Assembly: GCA_033557465.1 (NCBI GenBank)
Contig: JAWIIG010000038.1
Span: 310,001-374,000 of the forward strand
Direction of reading: 5' to 3'
DNA: 64,000 nucleotides
Source of the DNA: Ichthyophis bannanicus
Lineage: Eukaryota; Chordata; Amphibia; Gymnophiona; Ichthyophiidae
The translations under genes and the position numbers were made by a program. Shown in pieces: positions 51,319 to 62,556 of the stretch. The notes beneath the pieces were generated by a model, which was not told where the DNA came from, did no database searches, and saw only the letters and a list, made by a program, of their open reading frames with translations. Each line of letters starts with the position of its first letter. Within the stretch, counting starts at the first letter, position 1.

Positions 51319-51447
51319 TCTCCAAGCAACTTGAGCCAAGCGGTGAATGAAGTTCAGTTAGATGTCACAGTTTCAAGTCTTGTGGGACTTGAAACCATGA
51401 GATTAGCTCAAACTTCCTTCACTGCTTGGCTCAAACTGCTTGGAGAG
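51319..51447. mobile_element. Hairpin (fold-back) MITE-like element
   Basis: The left arm, CTCCAAGCAACTTGAGCC onward, pairs with the right arm, GGCTCAAACTGCTTGGAG backward. The arms continue to a perfect core GTTTCAAGTC..GACTTGAAAC (51371-51396). Arms of about 60 bases with few mismatches. No coding capacity; family and target duplication not determined. Confidence 0.75.
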
Positions 51448-51947
51448 AGCTGATTGCAGAGGTAAAATTAGCAGCAGGCTGTTTTCGCTACAGCACTGGT
51501 ACACACCAAAACCTTCGGGGTATGAAATCCTGGGTGCCAGGGTACAATTTTTAGACACCTGATGACCCGGTGCCTGGGATTTGTCAAGCACCTGGTATAT
51601 ATGGATCATGTCCAAGCTGCAGGAAAGGGGCAGGCACTATCCCAAGTTGTAGTGATAGAAAGCAGAGCTTGGTGACAGGCACCTTTATGTTCGAGGTGTG
51701 AAAATCAGGAGACTGGCACTTCTGGTGACCTGCCACTGGCTCAGCTTTGAGGAGAACAACCATCTTTGCCTCTCTCATAGAGTCTGAACCCAGTGGGAAG
51801 ATGATTTGCAAGGACCTTCTGCCCTGTTCCTTTTCCTGCCACCCATGCTTTCGAATTCTACAGACCAGGGAGAGGCGGGGCGGCTCTGGTACAAGAAGTT
51901 TTCCTTTTGGAATTCTTTTCTTCTGATTTCCTGTTGTGGATAGAAAT

Positions 51948-52030
51948 AGTGAAACATAGAAACAGAAAAAATAATAGCAAATAAAGACCATACAGCCTGT
52001 TCAGTCAACCCATCCCTACCAAATACTGTT
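51948..52030 (-). mobile_element. CR1 3'-end fragment, minus strand
   Basis: TGAAACATAGAAACAGAAAA and AAAGACCATACAGCCTGTTC match the minus-strand CR1 end at 14500 and 10869. Only the last ~80 bases are present. Confidence 0.6.
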
Positions 52031-52087
52031 CTCTACAATATCTTCCATTTTTATCAATCCTGAGGTCAGGGTCAAAGACAGCATCTG

Positions 52088-53430
52088 CTTCAGATGGCCA
52101 AGAGGCCCAGGATGATGGGAGAGGCTCAGCATTCATCCTTGATCATTCCAACCACTGATTCATTAAATGCTGAGGAAAAGCTAGACGCTGACGGTGAGAA
52201 ATGGGATCTCAGTGATGCCTGGGGAGAGAAAGAGGAAGACTTCCCAGTAGTTAGGCTCTTCAGAAAAGAAGAACTCTCTGACCTTATTGATCAGGTGGCG
52301 AATATACCGAAGTTGTTTGAGGAAATCCTTGTGGTAACAGATATCCCATTCTGGCCGGTATATCTAGACCCAGCACCATTATTTTCATTTCACCAGGCGG
52401 TTAGTGATATGATTCAGGAGGCATGGGAGGTGCTAGATGTGAGATTTCGAGGCACATGGGCTCTCGTTAAGCTCTGTACTCTGCACAGCATTGCACATGC
52501 CTTGTAGTGCTATACAAATGATAAGCAGTAGTAGTTGTAGTAGCTCTTTGCCATCCCTAGAGTGGACATCTTGGTTTTAGCAGTGACTAAGCACACAACT
52601 CTTCTTATCGAATGAGGGGCATCCTTCAGAAACATTCATGCTAGATGACTGGAGACCTTCTTAAGCAGATTTTTGAGAAAGCAAGGCTTGCTCTCTGCTT
52701 GGCTGTTTGGGGGGCTATCTTGCCAGACGTCTGCTGTGTTTAGTATTCTCACAAGGACCCATGTTGGCATCTGTAGCAGCATTTCTTGCAGATGTTCAAC
52801 ATGTTCAAATCCAGTTAGTGTGGCAGAGTCATGGCCTCAATAGTCATAAGATGAAGGCAACTTTGGCTAATATGCTGGTCAGCAGATGGGCATCAAAAAC
52901 GTGCCTCAGTAGACTACTCTTTAAAGGGCAGTTCTTGTTTGGAGATGAATTGGATAAGCTCATCAAGGACATAACTTGGAAGGGCTAGGCAGTACCTCCC
53001 AGAGGATAGGATCCAAGGTGGGGAGGGGGGGGGGCTGTTTCAGAAATCAAACTCAGGATGTCTGTGCTGCCAGGCTATTTAGATATGGCTCTGCACAGAG
53101 AGACAGATACCCTTGAAGAGGACATCACTTTCAAGGCTTGAAACGGGGATCCTGGACAAAATCCCTTCCCCTGGTAGACCCAGTGATGTGGGGGTAGGGG
53201 AGGTGAATGTCATCCTGCAGTTTGCCTCTCCGTTAGCCCACATCATAGAGTACCAATGGGCTTTATCAGACACAATTTTCCCCCAAAATTACTGGCCCCA
53301 GTCCATGAAGTATTTTGGATTTCCTGCTGCAATTGCATGCAGTAGTACCAATGCTAGGGTCCAAAAAAGGAAGGGGGAGATATTCCCTGTGTTTTTTGGT
53401 ACCCAGAAAGGAGTGTTCCTTTTTTTCCAT
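52088..53430 (+). mobile_element. DIRS family A copy 4 (A4), old gag/RT remnant
   Basis: 52094-52507 encodes a diverged gag piece (VVRLFRKEELSDLIDQVANI, SDMIQEAWEVLDVRFRGTW) that parallels A2 and A3. 52707-52988 has AFLADVQHVQIQLVWQS and SRLLFKGQFLFGDELDKLIK. 53113-53433 may hold the RT start (RVQKRKGEIFPVFFGTQKGV). A short repeat tail (CTTGTAGTGCTATACAAATG, 52500) is inserted in gag. No terminal repeats are found, and divergence is greater than between A1, A2 and A3. Confidence 0.65.
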
Positions 53431-53514
53431 TAGTGTTTCCACAGAATCCCGCACAGCGCTTCACAAAGCATGAACAGCACAGGATTCAGAAGAGTATATG
53501 AAAATATATTCACC

Positions 53515-53562
53515 ATAACCCAGCGAGGACATGTTTTGGCAAATACATGCCTTCATCAGAGG
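53515..53562 (-). ncRNA. Decayed hammerhead-like motif of a Penelope element
   Basis: On minus: CTGATGA (53559-53553), helix II GGCA..TGCC, then CAAAACATGTCC where an intact core would read GAAAC. The first G of the GAA block is changed, so no cleavage is expected. Orientation agrees with the neighbouring Penelope RT. Confidence 0.5.
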
Positions 53563-53899
53563 TATTATAGTATCTTATAAACATAATAATCATAATAATA
53601 AATCATGAAAAACATAATGAATGCAAATGAAATTACATACAAATAAAATGAAAATTTTAACATAGTGATCATTAAAAATTATAATGATCAAATACATAAA
53701 CTAAAATGCATGGAGAAGGGCTGTAAGTCATACTAACTTCAGGATGACATCTCTTCAAGTAAGCCAGTCGGAAAATAATCTGAGTGTGTCATTACTACCT
53801 TCCCAAATCATCAGTACATCATTGATGTATTTTTCCATAATTTTATGTGTTTCACAAAGGGATAATTGTGCAAAACTATCTTTTCAAACTGAGCAACAT

Positions 53900-54134
53900 T
53901 TATTTTATTTATTTATTTATTTACATTCTCTTATATACCGCGCTATTCTGCATCAGTGCGGTTTACATTGAACAAACTGAAATTACATTGAACAGGGCAT
54001 TATAACTTGGAGATAACTATTTTACAGGGAACATGGGCTATGGAGGGTTAAGTGGCTTGCCCAAGACCACAAGGAGCACCTGTGGGACTAGAAACCCCAG
54101 TCCTTCGGGCCCAAGGTTGCTGTCCTCTAGTGGG
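53900..54134 (-). mobile_element. CORE-SINE with L2-type 3' tail, full-looking copy
   Basis: AACAT flanks both sides (53895-53899 and 54135-54139). On minus the body has a tRNA-like remnant (GGTTTCTAGTCCC), then the MIR/CORE-type segment GGTCTTGGGCAAGCCACTTA and CCCTGTAAAATAGTTATC, then a tail AATGTAAACCGCACTGATGC, GCGGTATATAAGAG and (AAATA)n. The tail equals that of the L2 LINEs here, so the SINE likely borrows L2 machinery. Confidence 0.85.
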
Positions 54135-54230
54135 AACATAAAGACAAGCAATATCATTGGCCCTAGTGGTCCCCAATAGCAGTGCCTTTAATTTATTGGT
54201 TAAAAAAACACCTCCTTGGAATGCAGAATA

Positions 54231-55570
54231 ATTATTTTTTTAGAGCAATACTAACAAAAACCCCCTTCAAAATCAGGAAAAATTGTAAACAAATTAAAAT
54301 CAAATCGTTTTGCCTGCGCACATCCCTGGTGGTAACTGTTACAGGAAAATGTTTCTTGTAGCACAGTTGGAAATGTGTGCAGCAGCGCCAGTCATCAGGC
54401 CTTTCCTCTTCAATGCTAGTCCAGGCCATGGAAATACAGTAGTTTATAACATTTGTGAGTAAATACACAAGTGGTTTTAAAAGGTGAATGAATTGTAATT
54501 GTTTATGAAAACTGTGCAAAGGGTGCAGTTGCTTTTAATGATGGACGTTATAAATCAGTGCCAGACTTGCAATGATTCAGCCACTTTCTTATATTTTTCT
54601 GCATATGCCCCCACCCTACAGTACTGTGCTATGGTCCTCTTCCTCCTGCAGCTGCTGAGTTGCAGCTGTTGCTTCTTCCAGCTGAAATGGGGCAGTCCAG
54701 CAAACCAGCTGTCTTCTGATACGCTGACCCACACCAATTGGAGAAGGCAAAGTGGGAGCAGGGCCAGCCCTAGTACCAGACAAACTAGGCTGTTGCCTAG
54801 TGCAGCAGCTTCTTTTGGGGGGGAGGAGCAAAGAGTAGCTACAGAATGGGTCCTAACAGCCACCCAAACTCAGATGTACCACTGCTTACTTTTACCTGCA
54901 GGAAGAATGGCCAGCTTGTAAATATCCATTTACCTTTGTAATTGATTTTGGAAATTTTCCTCATTATGAATATATTTACAAAACAAAGTATTAAAGCGTG
55001 ATGGTTAAATATCTGTTTTTGTAGTATTTTCTGGGAGGGATGCTATTGAGATGATCATGATTGAGTTTAATTAGCAAAATCTTGGCAGGACCATACCAAG
55101 CTAGAAATGCACCCTGTGCGACTAACGAATATGGTGCCCCTCCACCCCAGCCACATGCAGTAACTCACTCTTTTTCAGCTTCCCTGGAAGCGCAGTGATG
55201 ATATCAATGCACCCTTCTGTACTTCTGCCCTGTGCAGCTGCACGGCTCGCACAGCCCTTGGTACGGCCCAGGGAGGGGACCTATGTATCTAAAAGCTAAT
55301 CGTGAGAAGGCTGAAGGTTCACCTAGGGCATCCAGTACCCTGGCAATAGCCCTGAGTGGAAGCACAACTATATCAGGAAGGCGGGAGCAGCAGAGGTACC
55401 TCTGGAGAGTTGGGGTAAAGTAGGGGAGTGAGTGCTGGGACTGCTGCTGGTATTTGGCAGGTATCTCCAAGAGCATCTCCAGCACAGCACAGGGGTAGTT
55501 CCTCAGTAGGCATGCTCCACCACTTGCTGACACACAGATACCACTTCCTGGTAAGCATGTTTGTGTAGAG
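54231..55570. other. Mostly unrecognised; possible hAT-type fragments
   Basis: 54750-54830 (GGGCCAGCCCTAGTACC, GGCTGTTGCCTAGTGC) and 55085-55145 (TGGTGCCCCTCC) resemble pieces of nonautonomous elements ending in GGCCGGCCCTAG / GGCGCCC. I cannot join them into one element. Nothing else is visible. Confidence 0.3.
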
Positions 55571-57065
55571 AGATAGGAAATGATGACAGAAAGAGATCAG
55601 CTGCTCCATTCATTCTACTTGGTTATTCTGTCCCCACTAATACCAATACCTTGTAGCTGAATGTAACCACCTGAAAGATTTATTCTCCTCCAGAACAGGC
55701 TTTTTATTTTCCTCCTTTGTACTCCACTATCTTGGGTAGAAGATACAAGTTACCCACTAAATTCCCTCCAGCACTCCACCTCTCTCATGCCTAAATATAG
55801 GGCTCTGTAGCAGTCTTAACTAGCCAGCAGGATCCGGCCTCATAGATCCCCTGCCTTGCCTGCCAGAGAGACCAGGCCATGCGAGCACCATTGTTCCTTC
55901 TAGGACTTCAACTTAACTTGGACTCCAGCTATTAACTTGGACTTCAACTTAACTAGGACTCCAGCTATTAACTTGATTCTAACATGCCAGTGTGATCTAA
56001 ATCGCAACCATTAGTAGGAAACTTCCCTTGTGTAGTCTGCCAGACGGACCCAATTGCCAGTCAGTTTTGCCATCACAACCTGTTAGACATTTAGCCATAA
56101 AGATATCTGTGTTATTCCTAGGACTACTATTGCTTTCTACTCTTCCAACTGCGCTTATCCCATGCCCTCTTAAACTCTATTACTGTTTTAGTTGCTACCA
56201 TTTACCTCAGGAAAGTGTTCCATGCCTTTGCCACCCTTTTCTTGTAAAAATATTTTCTGATGTTTCTCCTCAGTCTACCCCCTTGGAGCCTTGTATCTTG
56301 ACATGACTAACAACCTGTACAATGGCATGATTGCTTTGTCATTCTTTTGTTATACCTGTTCTTAAAGAAACAGAGAAGCAGAACAGTGATGGCAGTTAAA
56401 GGCCATGTAACCTATCTATGCATACCGACTACCTGTTCAACAATTTTAGCCACCGCCTTGGTGCACTGCTTCCCATATAATCACCTGAGGTCTCTTCCTC
56501 CTTTGCGGGCATCTGTATCTCACCCTTTATTGTGAGGCATATCCTTGGATTTTTGCACCCAGACAGGGATAAACAGGGCACCAAGTTTAGAGATGGAGAA
56601 AGATAGCTGAGCACCTGTGTGTCTTTATGAAATACTAGCACAAATCCTGCAGAAATCGCACATAGACTAAGAACAGGCATAAACGTTAGCATGTACTTTA
56701 CATGTACACGTGTGTATTTTATAGCATACATGCATAAGTCATGATTTCATCCATGCTTTGTTCCAACTCCAACCCCTGTGCACGCCTACTCAACTAGGAT
56801 TCATCATCTTGCTTTTAGGCATAATCTTCTTTTTCTAATAAGAAGTCTTTTCCATTCCTTAAATCAGTGTTGTATGTGCAGAAAAGAAAAATAAAATTAC
56901 CTCCAAAATGCATAATTGCATTATTTTACAGTGAACCTTAACTGCTTGCATTTGACCTCTCAGGCTTTTTAGATCACTTCTCATTCTGTCTACTTCCTCG
57001 GGGGTGTCCATTCTGTTGCATATCTTAGTGTCATCTACAAAAACACAAACTTTTCCTTGCAACCC
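55571..57065 (-). mobile_element. CR1 LINE fragments, minus strand
   Basis: 55571-55640: CR1 end (GAAATGATGACAGAAAGAG). 56140-56310: antisense C-terminus (CTGATGTTTCTCCTCAGTCT). 56440-56570: TATCCTTGGATTTTTGCACC. 56940-57062: on minus VCVFVDDTKICNRMDTPEEV, the RT active site with V for A. Heavily decayed, with gaps. A two-copy 36-bp tandem repeat (ACTTCAACTTAACT.GGACTC) sits at 55905-55978. Confidence 0.65.
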
Positions 57066-59036
57066 TGTGTGCGTGATATCACAATAGGGTTGGAAGGAAA
57101 AGTTTCATCTTTGTGCAGATGACGCTCCGAGCTGCAACAGATTGGACGCCATTTTTTAATGACAATACCGTGAGGCCAACATTTAATGATACCTTATCCA
57201 GTTAAAATCAGTGCTGCTCAATATTTCAAATTAAAGTTAGCTGGATAACCATGTCTGGTAACTTAGACCTGCCATTTATGCAGTCCAGTTTAACCCATTA
57301 AAGTTTACTGGATAGTGCTGAATATTGGTACTGTTTGGTTAACTTTTAACTATGCTCGCGGCACACTTCTGAGCCCTCTCTCTTCTAGCTGGCTACATAT
57401 TGGCTGGATATTGAGCTGTCCACCCAAACCTTTACCAGTCAGCAGGCGCCAAATTTTAAAACCATGCATTTATCCACTTAACTCCTGATATTAACCAGAT
57501 AAATGGCTTCAAATATCAATCACAGTACTTTGGAATAGCAATAAAACTGGTTTAAATATACATGGCATGACTAATTTCTTATTGCAGTGCATGTGGCATT
57601 TTTGCAATGACTATACCTGATTTTCCCCAAGAGTTCTCATGTAATTACAGCTTTGACATACTCCAAGAAACATGACTTTCAGGAAAGAAATTGCCCTTAT
57701 TTGTTCGCTGTATGTACTTGCTAATGCAGGCTTGATTGTCGAGACTTTAATAGCAGCACTGTAAGGTCAGAAATGACAGACTGTGATGGTAAATGTAATT
57801 CACTTTGTAGAAAGGTGATTAATGGAATACTGCAAGGATCTGCGCCTATAATTTTCAAATATGCATATAAACGATAGCATTTTATAATCCATGCGTGTAC
57901 ATGTGTGCTCTTCCTAAACTCGGCCCATGTGTCTTGAATGCCAAAGTGCACATTTTATCTGCTGGTTGGTAATTTATAAGAGGCCATTATGCATTTATGT
58001 GGCCACATAGGCATGGGAATGACATTTTAAAATTACCCTCTAAGTGTGGAATAGTACAAGAAAAAAACAAAACACATGAAGAATATTTAAAATTGTGGGT
58101 TCCTTACTTTAATCATGATTTCAACAGGATTTAAATTGCCACAATACAGGCTTTCAGGAGAGAAGGACTGAATTAAAAAATTATTTTACTAGTTCATTTT
58201 CTTTCTGTTAATTCCTAATAACAAAAAAGGGTCAAAGGATGTGCTTTCTTCACGGACAAAATGAACCAGAACTGTCATTAGGGGCTGCAAAAGTGCAAGA
58301 CTTTCTGCTTCTCTTCTTCTTTCTAAAATTTGTTTGGCTGAATAAAGGTTTGCTGATTTTGCTGTAGACGGGGCCTGTGCTAGGATTTTGAGAGAGAGAT
58401 TCTCCCATTCCCCCTACAGATTTCTAGTGCTCCACTGCAACCTATAAATTGATGCCCTCCTCTCTCATTAGCTGCTGACCTCCGTCTGCATCCACAATGC
58501 TGTTTTTGGTAGCACCTTAATTTTTAATATTTCTTTCACTTTCTGCAGTTTTATTTTATATAATTATTTTATTTTTCATTTCCTCATTTTGGATTTTTCT
58601 GCATTTAGCGTGCTCTAAACATTTGTGCCCCCCCGCCACACTTACCCTTCTTACCGTGTTGCACCAGACCAGGCTGTAGAAGCTGGTACAATACTGTGGG
58701 GTAAAGTTGTTCAGGGGTGCCTGACTGTCTGTCTCATAACTATTGGCCTTTTCATTTGATGTGCAGCCTTTGGAGTTTATGTATTTAGTAGGTATACTAA
58801 TTACCCTTGTTACTTCCCTTCCACACAGCCCCTCACTTACCTACCCCTTTCTCTGCTCTTCTTACATGGCTTGGTTTTAGTGCAAAGCAATATTTAACTG
58901 CAGCAGTTGGTGATTTTTTTTTTTTTTACATACTGGCTGCCATAAAATCTGGATGTGCAATGCCAGTGTCTGGGTAGCAGCCGGCCCTGATGATCCGGAT
59001 TTAATGCCAGCCCCTGATACTATAGAAACTGCAGCA
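57066..59036. other. Intronic sequence with short nonautonomous repeat pieces
   Basis: 57180-57520 contains CAGTTAAAATCAGTGCTGC, AGTTAGCTGGATAACC and similar blocks related to the ATATTCAG repeats at 38703. 57540-59030 shows nothing that I can name. No exon-like segment with coding similarity is seen. Confidence 0.35.
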
Positions 59037-59141
59037 GAATTCAACCCGCTATCCAGATAACAAACTGCATAAAGTTAGGACAGCCTTTTTTGCTATATTA
59101 ACTTTATACGGTTTGCTATCCGGATAGTAGGTTGAATATTG
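59037..59141. mobile_element. Fold-back element, about 105 bp
   Basis: GAATTCAACCCGCTATCCAG..AACTGCATAAAGTTA (59038-59078) is inverted as TAACTTTATACGGTTTGCTA..GGTTGAATATTG (59099-59141). Arms about 45-50 bases with several mismatches around a short T-rich loop. Confidence 0.65.
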
Positions 59142-59559
59142 TGATGTCTTGGTTAACTTTGGTTTCCATCACAGCTCTGCCCCAGCACTGTCTATACTGC
59201 TGAGGTGGCCCGAGGAAATATTCACTGGTGCTCTTCAGATAGTGCCGCTGAATGATCCTCTCACTGGCATTTATTCACTTAGCAGTTACTTCTGAATATC
59301 TGCTACAAATTTTCTTACCGATTGACCAGTTTAGTAAATTGGTCTCTCTCCAATTATCCTTCACCTGTTAACCTTCTCAACTTATACCACTAGCTGTTTC
59401 TTATGATGAGGCTTAAGAGGTCTCACTCCTTGCAGCTTTATTCAGTTAACTTTACCCTTTCCTTAAATTACCCCACCTACCAACCACCTGCTTTAATTCT
59501 TCTCAACCATAGACTTGCTGTATAGCTAAAAACCTCTTATTTCTGTTATGTGACTTGTC

Positions 59560-59680
59560 TGTCTGTCTTGGCTAGATTGTGAACTACAAGGAGAAGGGAC
59601 TCTCCATTTTGTGTGTCTGTACAGTGCTATGTACATCTGGTATGTGCTATGCAAATCATAATAATAGTTTCTGCAGTGTA
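59560..59680 (+). repeat. Short interspersed repeat tail
   Basis: GGCTAGATTGTGAACTACAA, GAGAAGGGACTCTCC, TGTACAGTGCTATGTACATC, GTGCTATGCAAATCATAATA. It is related to the units at 31485-31597 and 52490-52540. 59681-59904 holds nothing recognised. Confidence 0.5.
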
Positions 59681-59904
59681 GGACCGACTGCTTTCTTCCC
59701 ATCTCAGCATCTCTTCAACTAAATATGTAGGTCAGACAGATCAAAGAAGAGGTTAAGTACACATTTTTGTCTCTGAAGTGTTCTTGGAGCAAGTTTAAGT
59801 GGTCTAAAGCACAGGAGTGTGAAATCATAGTGCTGGTACCTTCTGATTGTTCAGCTAGATTATGTCTTATCTAAAACAGCTAGAGATGAGAAAGTGAAAG
59901 CGTA

Positions 59905-61376
59905 TAATCTCCAGGAGCAAGTAGGAAGGCAGTCTTCACATAGGGGATTGTCTGTACCAACGGAGTGCACCCCAGCATCCAATTGGAAAGCTTTTGGGAG
60001 CACTCCACTGTGCTTGCGCATCTGCCTTCCCGCCTTCCCAAGTCCTCTCCTCAGTTCTTCGTTTTTCATGGAGCCAGCAGGTTGTTTTCTTCCTGTCACG
60101 GTCAAAAATATGTCATTTTTTGGTTTAAATCTGTGCTCTGCCTTTCTGTCGACACCGGTGCCTTCTCTGATACCGGCCCTGATATTTCTTTTCTTTTCAA
60201 AATATTTTTTCTTTCTTTCATTTTTCATTTTTTGCAATTTTGGTGGTTTCCACCAACAAATTAAGCCTTGCCCTACTTTTGTTCTGCTATGATGGAAAAA
60301 CACATCAGTGGCTTAAAAAATGTACGAAGTGTTCTGGTACAATATCAGTCACCAATAAACATGACTGGTGTTTAAAATGTTTGGGTCCAGACCATTTACC
60401 GACTGATTGTCCTTTGTGCTGACAAATGACAAAAAGAGGCCTAAAGAACAGAGACAGACAATATGGTTCTCTGTTTGCCCCAGACTCATTTACAGTGTCA
60501 AGAACGTCGGCCTCATCTCTTGGTTCTCAGGTCTCTTCAAAATCCAAACATAAGACTAAGTTTAAGTCATCGGCATCGAAACTCAGTACCGATCTTTGAG
60601 ATAAGTCTCTTCATTGGCATCAAGATTCACATACATCTGATGCAAACAGGCCTGCCAAACAGCCATGGTGGGAGGATCAACCCTCCAAAGCACATCAGGG
60701 GCTCCAGGATGCTCCCGAGGCCTGGAACTCCAGAGAGCTACTGGTTTCATACTCTGGGACAGTGACTTAGAGCGCCGTGCAGGATTCCACCCAGGTATTG
60801 GCCTTCTCCCTCGACCAGTGTATCCTGGCTATTGAGAGGAGTTTGGCAGCACTCCTGGTAGCCTCGGAACTGTCACTATCGACCACTCCAGCGATGCAGG
60901 CATCGGCATCCAGCCCACGGCCGATACCTCAGGACCCGATGTCGAACTGACCAATCATTGGTTTCTGCACGGGGCCGTCGATACTTTGACTTTCTGTCAG
61001 AATTAGACTCTACCTCCTCCGATTCTGATGATGCATCAGAGGATTCCAGCGTAACCCAGGATCTCCCTTCCGATCCGTCCCCTCCTCAAGAGCAGCATTG
61101 GTCCCCGTCAGAGGGCATGTCTTTTCAAGACTTCATTCGGGACATGGCAGCAAGGCTGCAGATTACCATGGCATCAGAGATGGAACCAAGGGCAGAGAAG
61201 TTGTAAATTCTCCAGTATCCCTGGGCATTCAAAGAGATGACCATGTTACCAGTGCATCATATCCTGCAGGATCTAATGCTACGTATGTGGGAGGCTCCCT
61301 CAGTGCCGACGTCACCCTTATGTGAGGACTGATTCCTGCTGTCCCTGTAGAAAACCTGTTACAGGTGAGTAACTTT
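59905..61376 (+). mobile_element. DIRS family B copy 2 (B2), internally deleted
   Basis: The left repeat (59905-60060; ATCTCCAGGAGCAAGTAGG, TTCCCGCCTTCCCAAGTCC) matches B1. Gag follows from 60290. At about 61300 gag passes directly into the right end (CGACGTCACCCTTATGTGAG, TTCCTGCTGTCCC, ACAGGTGAGTAACTT). RT, recombinase, internal complementary region and most of the right repeat are missing. Confidence 0.85.
60290..61205 (+). pseudogene. DIRS B2 gag remnant
   Basis: The start has a zinc cluster like B1 (KKCTKCSGTISVT, WCLKCLGPDHLPTDCPLC), with a TGA right after it at 60420. Further stops occur, and a frame change comes before 60958-61206 (SEGMSFQDFIRDMAARLQIT), which matches LSFQDFVLDMATALSIT of B1. 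The gag is cut by the internal deletion. Confidence 0.75.
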
Positions 61377-62111
61377 ATGGTGGACTATGCAATCTGAGAG
61401 ACTAATTTTCCAGAAGCCACCTCTATTGAAGAACATTTTTCTACTTGGCATCTGTTTTAAAAATGTGGCTAGAGTGCTAGACATCTGTCTTTGCTATTTC
61501 CTTTTTGCATCTTTTTTTGGCTTGGTTATTTACAGCTATCCAGGGGTTTCTTATCCTTTAATCCCTTTGGTCTGTCACAGAAATTGCAGCAACATTGCTT
61601 AGTGACGTTAGAAAACAGATCTTTCCAAAACCCAATCTGCATGCACCTTGAATCTTGCCAAAAGATGTCACTTCTAAAAAATGGTTGACATGTCCTCCCC
61701 GAAGGTCTGTAAATGCTGCTATCTCTGTAGTGTCCCCCAGGTATGGCTACCTTGAACAGCAGAAGTCAGGCTTGAGTGCTGAACCAAGATCAACCACATG
61801 GAGGTGCTACTTCCTGCCACTGAGTCATCAGACCAACTCGGTCGTGCAGATTTCTTCCATGAGTCATTTGCTTTTCTGCAATCAAAATACACACTGCTCT
61901 TATTACCTATGTTATGATGAAATTAGATGAACATTTTAATTTCTCTGATTATTTTCTGAGGTACAATATCAGCTAGTAATTGATGTATTTGGTGTTAGTG
62001 ATCTTTTCTTACCAGTCCTGAATAAAATGTAAAAATTATACGGACTTTCTGAGAATATATCTATACTGTTCTGATATATAGAATCCATCAATATATCAAT
62101 GAGATGTTTCT
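61377..62111. other. Intronic sequence, nothing recognised
   Basis: No gene or named repeat is visible between DIRS B2 and B3. Confidence 0.35.
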
Positions 62112-62556
62112 ATATTTCTCCAGGACCAAGCAGGAAGTCAGTCCTCACATATGGGTGACGTCAGCGCCGACGGAGCCCTCGTGCAGAGCATTTCCCCAGC
62201 TTTCATAGAAAGCCTTTGGGAATGCAGCGCGCATGCGTGGTCCCCTTCCTGCCCAAAGGTGCCATCTTGCTCAGTCTTCTTTTTTCCGCGGAGCCCGACG
62301 GACGTGTTTCGTTTTCACCCGAGAAAAAAGTTGATTTTTCTGCGTGGATCCGTGCTTTTTCTTTGGTTCGACGCCGGTTTCCCTTTCCCGCCTGGGCCCG
62401 GTACACCGGTATCGACCCCGGACTTTATTTTTCGTTTTTTGTCCTTTATGACTAGCGTTCGCGCCATTTTTCTATTTTTCCCTGGCAGCCTTGTCTTTTG
62501 ACCTTTCAGGGGTCCTTTTTCCCCCGATGGCTGCCAGCGGGTTTAAAAAGTGTGAT
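62112..62556 (+). mobile_element. DIRS family B copy 3 (B3), left end only, split by L1
   Basis: The left repeat starts TATTTCTCCAGGACCAAGC, with TCAGTCCTCACATATGGGTG and CGCCGACGGAGCCC, then leader, then ATG 62527 starting MAASGFKKCD, the first residues of a family B gag. Sequence then changes to L1 near 62556. The right part, if present, lies beyond the window. Confidence 0.8.

Larger units (their letters stand above)
53431..54230 (-). mobile_element. Penelope-like element, minus strand, split by a SINE
   Basis: Minus-strand RT pieces: ACLYVPTRG-like wording after LLGTTRANDIACLYV (54190-54140), and after the SINE MEKYINDVLMIWEGS near 53830, where the family has YIDD. Near 53515-53560 (minus) is a hammerhead-like block (listed separately), as expected for Penelope ends. 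Decayed. Confidence 0.65.

Noticed and set aside
59894..60292. Open frames on both strands at 59860-60303
   Set aside because: They lie in the left terminal repeat and leader of DIRS B2 and have no conserved blocks.
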